NCBI GenBank assembly: GCA_016182705.1 | Contig: JACPGA010000159.1 | Coordinates: 1-6,751 of the forward strand | Length of the DNA: 6,751 nucleotides | Direction: 5' to 3' | From: Deltaproteobacteria bacterium | GTDB taxonomy: Bacteria; Desulfobacterota; GWC2-55-46 | Part shown: positions 1 through 6,751 of the stretch, in pieces | How the letters are laid out: every line of letters begins with the position of its first letter | Position numbering within the stretch: position 1 is the first letter of the stretch | Position numbers and translations under genes: made by a program | The notes under the pieces: generated by a model | What the model was told of the DNA's origin: nothing | Databases searched by the model: none | Seen by the model: the letters and a program-made list of their open reading frames with translations, nothing else

Positions 1-86
1 CTCGCCCCATCCCTGGGGCTCGACCCTCCGGGCCTTCTCACTTCATTCGAAGTTCAATTTTTTACTGTCCTGCAAAAATTGTCGCT
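1..86. repeat. Dispersed repeat, copy A
   Basis: This stretch aligns over nearly its whole length with 2803-2884. Both copies begin with the same 13 bases (CTCGCCCCATCCC) followed by GGGGC, then share CCGGGCC, TCGAAGTTC, a T-rich run and AAATTGTCGC. By eye about three quarters or more of positions match, with a few small indels. Copy A keeps only a weak hairpin at its start (CCCC 5-8 with GGGG 15-18). It may begin before the window. No reading frame is evident in it. It lies in intergenic sequence directly upstream of a terminator, which suggests a mobile or REP-like non-coding element rather than part of a gene. Confidence 0.7.
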
Positions 87-110
87 GCGCTAGCAATGAC
101 AAATCAATGA

Positions 111-142
111 AAAGCCGCTGGATTTATCAGCGGCTTTTTTAT
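111..142 (+). terminator. Rho-independent terminator of the off-window upstream gene
   Basis: A perfect 10-bp stem (AAAGCCGCTG at 111-120 with CAGCGGCTTT at 128-137) encloses a 7-base loop and runs directly into a T-rich tail (TTTTATTT). It reads on the + strand and would end a gene left of the window. The A-rich flank on the left is weaker, so a reverse-strand role is possible but less likely. Confidence 0.88.
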
Positions 143-209
143 TTCTTCTCGTTCCCATGTTTTTTTCTGGAAAGTAGCCTTTTCAGTTGTTAAGATTTAC
201 CGTTTTCCA

Positions 210-238
210 TTGATTGTAGGGGCACAAAGGCGTAAAAT
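210..238 (+). promoter_or_regulatory. Predicted sigma70 promoter for the pyrophosphatase gene
   Basis: TTGATT (210-215) and TAAAAT (233-238) are separated by exactly 17 bases. Each hexamer is close to the sigma70 consensus (TTGACA, TATAAT). It lies downstream of the terminator and about 75 bases before the pyrophosphatase start, which would give a leader of roughly 70 nt. No operator is obvious. This call rests on sequence resemblance only. Confidence 0.6.
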
Positions 239-314
239 CATTGCGAACTTGGAAATCTGCTGAAAACTCACAGCGAATACTCAATCCTGCCCAAAGGAGG
301 GCTTGAAGAGCTCC

Positions 315-1952
315 ATGAAGAAGGAATCCCTTTTCGTAATCGGACACAAGAACCCTGACACCGACTCCATCGTATCAGCCATAGGCCTCGCGGAACTCAA
401 AGCCGCCACAGGCGAGACGAATGTCTCACCCGCCCGTGCCGGCGACCTGAACCCGCAGACAGAGTTCATACTCAACTACTTCAATATCCCGTCGCCCAAG
501 TATCTTCCTGACGTCCGGCCAAAGGCCAGGGAGATAATGTCCGTCGATGTTGTCACAGTCTCCGAGCACGCGCCTTTCCACAAGGTGCTGGAGCTCATGC
601 GGGAGCAGGAGGTAAGGTTCATGCCTGTCCTGGACGGGGACGGCAGGCCCAAAGGCGCGGTGACGCTCATGGAAGTAGCCAAGAGGTATCTTGACGCCGA
701 GAGTTCGATAGAGGTTACGACCTCCCTCAAGAACATAGTCGAAACGCTCGGAGCGAAGGTCAAGAACGACCAGCTCGACGACAAGGAGCAGGCTTTTTCC
801 GTTTACATCGGCGCCATGTCAGAAGAGGCTTTCCTTTATATCCTTGGCGGCAGGGACCCGAAGAATTGCGCCGTAATAGTCGGCGACAGGACGGACATAC
901 AGAAAAAGGCCGTTGAAAAGGGCGTCGGTATCCTCATAATCTCCGGCGGCTTCGACGTGGAGGAAAGCATCCTCAAGGCAGCCAGGGAAAACGGCGTAAG
1001 CATAATCGTCTCCCCGTTTGATTCGGCCACGACCTCTATTCTGGTACGCGTAAGCACTCCTGTTCGCCTCATATGCGACCCAAAGGTCGAAAGCGTATCC
1101 CCTGACGAGCTGGTCGAGGACATAAAATTCAGGGCCGCCGCCGTAGCCGGGTTGGTGGTGCTCGGCAATGACGGAGTGATGCAGGGAGTAATAACCAAGA
1201 CAGACTTCCTCAAGTCTTCTTCGACCTGCCTCATTCTCGTCGACCATAACGAGATATCCCAGGCCATCGACGGGGCCGAGAAGGTGAATATCGTGGAGGT
1301 CGTCGACCACCACAGGATAGGCAACTTCACCTGCCAGCAGCCGATACCCTTCATATGCGAGCCGGTTGGCTCCACGTCGACCCTCGTGGCCGAGCTTTAC
1401 TTGAGAAAAGGCATAGACATAAAAAAGGAGATAGCGGGAATCCTTCTCGGAGGCGTGCTTTCCGACACCGTAATCCTCAAATCCCCCACGACGACAGACA
1501 GGGACAAAGAGATAGTCAAATGGCTCGAAGAGAAGTCCGGCCTTGAGCACGCATCCTTCGGCGCAGAGATATTCGGCTCCGCTGGCGGCATAAAGAAAAG
1601 GGGCGCAGAGGCCGTTGTCAGCAGCGACTACAAGGTCTTCGAGGCAAAGGGCCAGAAATTCGGCGTAGGCCAGGTCGAGACCATAGGCTTCGAGGAGTTC
1701 TACGAGGAAAAGACGAGGCTCATGGACGAGCTGGTAAAGGCGAGGGATAAGAAGGAATTGAAGCTTTCCGCCCTTCTGGTGACGGATATATCCCTGGGCA
1801 CTTCGCTCCTTCTGGCCATCGGCGAAAAGGAAGTGATGTTCAACCTCAACTACCCGAAGGTCAAGGACGACATCTTTGAGCTCAAGAACGTGATCTCCAG
1901 AAAAAAACAGGTAGTCCCGCATATCCTGAATGTGTTCAATGAAATATTCTAA
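315..1952 (+). CDS. ppaC: Manganese-dependent inorganic pyrophosphatase with CBS and DRTGG regulatory domains (family II)
   Basis: A cytosolic enzyme predicted to hydrolyse pyrophosphate to two phosphates, pulling biosynthetic reactions forward. The N-terminal DHH catalytic motif GHKNPDTDS gives metal ligands H11, D15 and D17. A first CBS domain spans about residues 70-127, a DRTGG-type domain about 130-245 (GDRTD near 190), and a second CBS domain about 248-300. The DHH domain then resumes with LVDHNE (D310) and VDHH (D331-H333). The C-terminal DHHA2 domain ends with the substrate-binding SRKKQ at 528-532. This matches the family whose CBS pair binds adenine nucleotides to tune activity; that regulation is known from homologues and not shown here. 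At 545 residues it is full length. ATG 315 is preferred because MKKESLFVIGH matches the usual N terminus; an in-frame TTG at 303 sits only 2 bases after the AAAGGAGG ribosome site, while ATG 315 is 14 bases from it. The Tim44-like gene follows after 12 bases. Confidence 0.95.
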   Translation: MKKESLFVIGHKNPDTDSIVSAIGLAELKAATGETNVSPARAGDLNPQTEFILNYFNIPSPKYLPDVRPKAREIMSVDVVTVSEHAPFHKVLELMREQEVRFMPVLDGDGRPKGAVTLMEVAKRYLDAESSIEVTTSLKNIVETLGAKVKNDQLDDKEQAFSVYIGAMSEEAFLYILGGRDPKNCAVIVGDRTDIQKKAVEKGVGILIISGGFDVEESILKAARENGVSIIVSPFDSATTSILVRVSTPVRLICDPKVESVSPDELVEDIKFRAAAVAGLVVLGNDGVMQGVITKTDFLKSSSTCLILVDHNEISQAIDGAEKVNIVEVVDHHRIGNFTCQQPIPFICEPVGSTSTLVAELYLRKGIDIKKEIAGILLGGVLSDTVILKSPTTTDRDKEIVKWLEEKSGLEHASFGAEIFGSAGGIKKRGAEAVVSSDYKVFEAKGQKFGVGQVETIGFEEFYEEKTRLMDELVKARDKKELKLSALLVTDISLGTSLLLAIGEKEVMFNLNYPKVKDDIFELKNVISRKKQVVPHILNVFNEIF

Positions 1953-1964
1953 AAGAGGTCAAAA

Positions 1965-3329
1965 ATGAAGTTCCTTCTTACTTTGGCCGCGGCCCTTTTT
2001 ATTTTTCTCGGGGCTGTTGATGACGCGCAGGCGAGGGCTGGCAGAAGCGGCGGCTCGTTCGGATACCGGGGTTCCAGGACATATTCCAAACCTGTACAGC
2101 AGGCGCCAACCCGCACGCAGCAGGCTACGCAGACTAATCAGGCGGCTCCACAGCAGCAGCCGATGGGCATGGCTCCCAGAAGCGGCTTTTTCGGAGGGGG
2201 CCTGTTCTCAGGGCTTGCCGGAGGCTTGGCTGGCGGCATCCTCGGGGGGCTGCTTTTCAGCTCTCTCGGGCACGCGGCTGTAGGCCCCGGAGCAGGGGGC
2301 GGGCTTGGCATTCTGGACATACTTCTCATAGGCGGCGGCATATTCCTTATCATCAGCTTTTTCAGAAAAAAGAAGAAATCAACGGATGACTTCCTTGGAG
2401 GCAGAAAGGCCGCCAGCAGCGTTCCTGTCGCGGGAGGCCTCGAAGAGGGGCTTGGCGACATCCGGCGCATGGATGGTTACTTCGATGAAGAGCACTTCAT
2501 GACCGAGGCCGTAGACAGCTTCTTCAATGTCCAGGCAGCATGGGTCAGGGGAGATATTGATCAGCTCAAGGCCATTATCGCGCCAAAGGCCCTCGAAACA
2601 ATGCGCGGCGAGCTTGAAGAGCTCAAGAATAAGGGGCTCATCAACAGGGTTGAAGGGATATCCCTGAAAGACTCCGCGATAACCGAGGCTTGGCAGGAAA
2701 AGGGCACCGACTACATCACACTGAAGCTCACGGCCAGCGCCGTTGACTATATTACCGACGGTTCAGGCAAGGTCGTTGAAGGCTCCAGCACGGAAGTCCT
2801 GTCTCGCCCCATCCCGGGGCGAGACCTTCCGGGCCAGCGAATCGCTCGAAGTTCGATTTTTGCTTTCCTGTGGAAATTGTCGCCGTCTTCGACTCTACAG
2901 AAAGACAACTCTGGTTTTTTTGAAAGCAATGCGTTAGAATTACGCGATCGGTTGTACATACTTGCTGCGACTCTGTTTTCTCTGCCCATACAGGTTCTTT
3001 TCTCGTGTTCCTGCTATAATCTTCTTGTGAACGAACTTACAACCCGTCAAAAAATAATAGAGTCTTTGAGGGGGCGTATGTTGACGGCCAAAGAGATATC
3101 CCAGTCTGTCGGAATAAAAGAAAAAGAAGTCCTTGAGCATCTGCCGCATATAGCCAGGTCGCTTGCCGCGCACGAATCAGCAGGGGAGAGGCTTTCGGTC
3201 GAACCTTCATCGTGTCTTGAGTGCGGTTTTGTGTTCAGGAAAAGAGACAGGCTCAAGACCCCTTCAAAGTGTCCTTTGTGCAGGTCTGAGGAAATAACAG
3301 AGACCAGGTTCGGGGTTTTTGAAATATGA
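1965..3329 (+). CDS. Tim44-like domain membrane protein, truncated by repeat B and fused in frame to a downstream HTH/zinc-ribbon gene
   Basis: An AGAGG site lies 6 bases before the ATG. Residues 1-23 form a signal peptide or anchor ending DAQA, followed by a short Gly/Ser/Arg stretch, a Gln/Pro/Thr-rich linker (about 45-70), and a Gly-rich segment. A membrane helix at about 114-133 is capped by RKKKK. From about 155 (FDEEHFM near 173) the sequence matches the bacterial Tim44-like domain, whose role is poorly known. The match runs through GKVVEGSSTEV and then stops at residue 278-279, exactly where repeat B begins. The usual ending with an aromatic EYWTF-type strand, about 20-30 residues, is absent and is not found downstream. 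Codons 280-354 are repeat and AT-richer non-coding sequence that happens to lack stops. Codons 355-454 are a separate regulator gene. The long ORF is real in sequence, but probably a truncated gene plus an intact neighbour and not one designed protein. The alternative is a genuine fusion that is expressed. Confidence 0.75.
   Translation: MKFLLTLAAALFIFLGAVDDAQARAGRSGGSFGYRGSRTYSKPVQQAPTRTQQATQTNQAAPQQQPMGMAPRSGFFGGGLFSGLAGGLAGGILGGLLFSSLGHAAVGPGAGGGLGILDILLIGGGIFLIISFFRKKKKSTDDFLGGRKAASSVPVAGGLEEGLGDIRRMDGYFDEEHFMTEAVDSFFNVQAAWVRGDIDQLKAIIAPKALETMRGELEELKNKGLINRVEGISLKDSAITEAWQEKGTDYITLKLTASAVDYITDGSGKVVEGSSTEVLSRPIPGRDLPGQRIARSSIFAFLWKLSPSSTLQKDNSGFFESNALELRDRLYILAATLFSLPIQVLFSCSCYNLLVNELTTRQKIIESLRGRMLTAKEISQSVGIKEKEVLEHLPHIARSLAAHESAGERLSVEPSSCLECGFVFRKRDRLKTPSKCPLCRSEEITETRFGVFEI
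2801..2884. repeat. Dispersed repeat, copy B, with terminal perfect hairpin
   Basis: The copy starts with a perfect 10-bp inverted repeat (GTCTCGCCCC 2801-2810, GGGGCGAGAC 2816-2825) around the loop ATCCC. It continues with sequence matching positions 1-86, including CCGGGCC, TCGAAGTTC and AAATTGTCGC. It also carries a small palindrome, TCGAAGTTCGA. It lies inside the reading frame of the Tim44-like protein and coincides with the loss of that domain's C-terminal end. No target duplication is obvious at its edges. The right boundary is uncertain, because similarity to copy A ends near 2884 while AT-richer non-coding sequence continues to about 3014. Confidence 0.75.
3015..3020 (+). promoter_or_regulatory. 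Consensus -10 box just before the regulator gene
   Basis: A perfect TATAAT lies 6 bases upstream of the GTG at 3027, inside the chimeric ORF. No convincing -35 is present at the right distance (the segment around 2992-2999 reads AGGTTCTT). If used, transcription would begin close to the GTG and the message would be leaderless or nearly so, which fits the absence of a ribosome site there. It could also be chance in AT-richer sequence. Confidence 0.35.
3027..3329 (+). CDS. Small HTH transcriptional regulator with C-terminal zinc ribbon
   Basis: This is the last 100 codons of the chimeric ORF, treated here as its own gene. Starting at GTG 3027, residues 5-47 look like a winged-helix HTH (RQKIIESLRGRMLTAKEIS, then EVLEHLPHIARSL). 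A zinc ribbon follows with C63-x2-C66 and C82-x2-C85 (CLEC, CPLC). This order matches the family of predicted transcriptional regulators with an HTH fused to a Zn-ribbon (COG3357 type), known from archaea and some bacteria; their targets are not established. GTG 3027 keeps the first HTH helix. ATG 3078 has a better ribosome site (GAGGGGG) but would remove that helix and leave 83 residues. The stop TGA overlaps the next gene's ATG (ATGA at 3326), so the two are probably translationally coupled. Confidence 0.75.
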   Translation: MNELTTRQKIIESLRGRMLTAKEISQSVGIKEKEVLEHLPHIARSLAAHESAGERLSVEPSSCLECGFVFRKRDRLKTPSKCPLCRSEEITETRFGVFEI

Positions 3330-6300
3330 ATAAAACCAGGGCCTTTGCGTTAATAGCCGCATCAATTATCTTGTCGCCTGTTCCTGCCAGTGCTTTCTCG
3401 GAAACCTCCGAGGTCTCTATCTCCACCGGAAAAAGAGTGGACAATCTCGACTGGAACATCGCCGGGCCTACCTCCGGGCAATTTGTCAACGTACGCTCGG
3501 AGCTGACCTGGTCTGATATTGAAAGCCATGAGGTGCGCATTGGAGCCCGCATCTTCCTTAACCGGTATTTCCTGAAGGGCGAGGCTGGCTACGGTTTTAT
3601 TACAGACGGCCAGAACCAGGACTCGGATTTCATGGGCAATGACAGGACCGACGAGTTCTCAAGGTCCAATAACTCCGCCGACGACGGTTCGGTCTGGGAC
3701 TTGTCCGGCGGACTCGGTTACCTGTACCAGTTTCCGGCCCTGGGAGGCAAGTTCGACCTCATACCAATGGCCGGGCTTTCCTATCACAAGCAGAACCTGA
3801 CCATAACAGAGGGCGTGCAGACCATTGATACTGTTAGTGAGCAACTTGGCCCTTTCTCCGGGCTCAACAGCACCTATGAGGCTGGCTGGGGAGGGCCGTG
3901 GGCAGGGGTCGACCTCGCCTACCAGAGGGGAAACCTCAAACTTTTCGGTGGCTTTGATTTTCATGTGGTCTATTACAGGGCAGAAGCCAACTGGAATCTG
4001 AGGACCGACTTCGCCCACCCGGTGAGCTTCGAGCACTGGGCCACCGGCACCGGGATTGTTTTTTCAGCGGGTGGGGAGTATAATCTCAGCCAGCGCTGGT
4101 CTCTTACCGCCAGCTTCAAGGCGAGCGATTTTCGGGCAAGCGATGGCACGGACAGGACATATTTCTCGGACGGAACCGCCGGTGACACACCCCTGAACGA
4201 GGTGAACTGGGATTCCAGGTCTGCCTTTTTCGGGCTCAACTACAGGTTCTGAAAATGATGAAAAAGAGCTTCAGCTTGACTGCCTTTCTGCTGGTCATGG
4301 CTTTTCCTGCCTTTGCTGCCCGGATACAACCCGCAGGGCTCGATGCCGGGAGCATTGAGTGCGTATCATGCCACCAGGACTCGATTAGCGTAAATGAGCC
4401 GCTGCAGGTATGCCATCAAGGCGAGTGCGCCCACCCGCTGGGCGTAAGTTATATTTCATTTTCATCAAGGAACAGGGGGCTGACCCCGATTGAAGGGCTT
4501 GACCCGGCCATAAAACTCATCGACGGCAAGATGGGCTGCCTTACCTGCCATGCCCCGTACGTTCCAGCGGACCACGAAAAGACCGCGGACCCCATGCTCT
4601 CAGTCGATAATACCGGAAGCGGGCTGTGCGTGGCCTGCCACAGAAAATAGGCTCTCAAGTTTGTCCCCATTCATCCGAAGTAACTCTTGGACAGTCCCCG
4701 CTCCGAGAGTTAATCGGCCTTCTCCGTAGGGCATTTTCTAACAGGCTGTTCAAAAAGCTCCATATGCAAGGCGTCGAGGAGCGAGGAATGAGGCGTACTC
4801 TTCATGTACGCCGCAATTACGCGCGACGCTGACAACGATGCAGATGGAAGCTTGAGGCAGCCTACTAACCGTCTGCAAGCAGACCCCATTTTGAGTGTAC
4901 TCATGAGATTTCCCTTCGTTGCCATTTTTCTGGTCTTCCTCGCCTTGTTCTTCTCTCCTCAAATTTCCACAGCCATGGACAGGGAATCACTGGAATGCCT
5001 TGGCTGCCATGACGCTGCCGTGGCAACGGACGTCACGCTTCAGGTCTGTTCGGAGCCGAACTGCGACCACCCGTTCGGGATAGATTACCGCGCCCTTTCG
5101 TTATCTAACCACGGTTTGAAATCACCCAACATGCTGCCCCAGCCGATTAAGCTCGTAAACAACTCGACCATAGGCTGCGGCACTTGCCATGTCCCGTTCA
5201 AGTCGCAGGACCACTCCATCCTTTCGAGCATGCGAAACCTTTACCCTGAAATACCCGACCCCATGCTCGTCATTGACAACAGGCAGAGCCAGCTCTGCTT
5301 CGGCTGCCATACAAAATAACTGAAAATCGCTCTTTTTTCTGATCTCTTTGTCAGGATGAAAATAAAAATGCTCACATAAAAAATAAGGAGGCGCGCCAGC
5401 CGGGAATAATTCCCCTTGACACTCCGGCAGAGTTATATTATAAATCAACACTACATTTTAATAGCAGTATCTTATCACGAGTGGCAGAGGGACTGGCCCG
5501 TAGAAGCCACAGCAACCGGTTCCGCGTTTATAGCGGAATGTCAGGTGCTAACTCCAGCAAGGCGCAAGCCTTGAAAGATAAGAACAGGTTATTTGAAAGC
5601 CTCTTCTTATCAAGAAGGGGTTTTTTTTTGCCTTCCGCCGGGTCATGCTTCGGGTGGAATAATAAGGAGGAGAGACGGATGAGCTACATGAAGGCGTTGA
5701 AATGCAGGGAGTGCGGGAAGGAATATCCCAAGGAAGCGCTACACGTCTGCGAGCTGTGCTTCGGCCCTCTCGAGGTCGCCTATGAGTACGAAAAGATAAA
5801 GGGCGTGCTCACGAAGGAAGTCATAGAAAAGAGAGCGCCGAACATGTGGCGCTACAAGGAACTCCTCCCCATAGACGGCGAGCCGACTGTCGGCGCGCAG
5901 GTCGGCTTTACGCCCCTGATCAAGGCCAACAACCTTGCCAAGGCATTGGGCGTCAAGGAGATATACATAAAGAACGACGCCGTGAACTACCCGACACTTT
6001 CTTTTAAAGACAGGGTCGTGTCGGTCGCGCTGTCGAGGGCAAGGGAGCTGGGCTTCAAGATAGCGGCCTGCGCCTCTACCGGAAACCTCGCCAACTCGGT
6101 CGCCGCGAACGCGGCGGCTTCCGGCATGGAAAGCTTCGTGTTCATCCCTTCTGACCTCGAGCAGACCAAGATAGTCGGAACTCTGGTGTACGGCGGTACG
6201 GTCGTCGGCATAAAAGGCACCTATGACGAGGTCAACAGGCTCTGCAGCGAGATAGCCGGAAAGTACGGATGGGCCTTCGTCAACATCAATATAAGGCCCT

Positions 6301-6751
6301 ACTACGCCGAGGGCTCCAAGACCTTCGGCTACGAGATAGCCGAGCAGCTTGGCTGGAAGCTCCCGCAGAACATAGTCGTCCCGATGGCCGGAGGCTCTCT
6401 TATCACCAAAATATACAAGGCCTTCAAGGAGCTCAGCATCCTCGGGTTCATCGGCCCTGTCACTACGAAGGTATTCGGAGCCCAGGCGGCCGGATGCTCG
6501 CCCATAATAAACGCCGTGAAGGAAGGCACCGAACTCATCCGCCCTGTCAACAAGCCCAATACCATAGCCAAGTCCCTTGCCATCGGCAACCCGGCTGACG
6601 GGTATTACTCGGCCAAGGTCATGAGAGAGAGCGGCGGCTGGGGCGAGAACGTCACCGATGAAGAGATAATAAGCGCCATGAAGCTCATGGCCGAGACCGA
6701 AGGCATATTCGCCGAGACCGCCGGTGGCGTGACTCTCGGTTCCACCATAAA

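Overview
The window comes from a Gram-negative bacterium. The evidence is a signal-peptide-bearing outer-membrane beta-barrel and exported multihaem c-type cytochromes. Moderately high GC, frequent ATA (Ile) and AGG (Arg) codons, a CBS-containing family II pyrophosphatase, small triheme cytochromes and a foldback intergenic repeat of a kind I associate with Geobacter-like genomes all suggest an anaerobic Desulfobacterota or Nitrospirota-type organism. That placement is inference, not proof. All real genes read on the + strand.

Layout. Positions 1-314 hold a dispersed repeat copy (A), a strong intrinsic terminator for an off-window gene, and a sigma70-type promoter. Next is a CBS/DRTGG-regulated Mn-dependent inorganic pyrophosphatase (315-1952). 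It is followed 12 bp later by a membrane protein with a Tim44-like domain (from 1965). That domain is cut off at about 2800 by a second repeat copy (B, 2801-2884), which opens with a perfect 10-bp hairpin. No stop codon intervenes, so the truncated Tim44 gene reads in frame into a separate small HTH/zinc-ribbon regulator gene (native start probably GTG 3027), giving a chimeric 454-codon ORF. The regulator's stop overlaps the start of an omptin-like outer-membrane beta-barrel (3326-4252). This is followed almost without gap by a periplasmic triheme cytochrome (4255-4650). A 121-bp foldback repeat (4743-4863) separates that gene from a paralogous triheme cytochrome (4903-5319).

The last part is a separate transcription unit: a good sigma70 promoter (5416-5444), a complete SAM-I (S-box) riboswitch (5471-5582) with a legible antiterminator/terminator switch, and a threonine synthase gene (5679 to the window end, 3' end missing).

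How the parts may work together. The regulator, barrel and first cytochrome are tightly packed and probably cotranscribed, suggesting a small cell-envelope module; its function is unknown. The riboswitch should make the threonine synthase gene respond to S-adenosylmethionine, linking it to methionine supply. The most unusual points are the repeat-made gene fusion, the C-x4-C-x-H-P motif shared by both cytochromes, the omptin-like barrel beside them, and SAM control of a threonine synthase. I found no CRISPR array, tRNA, rRNA or transposase gene.
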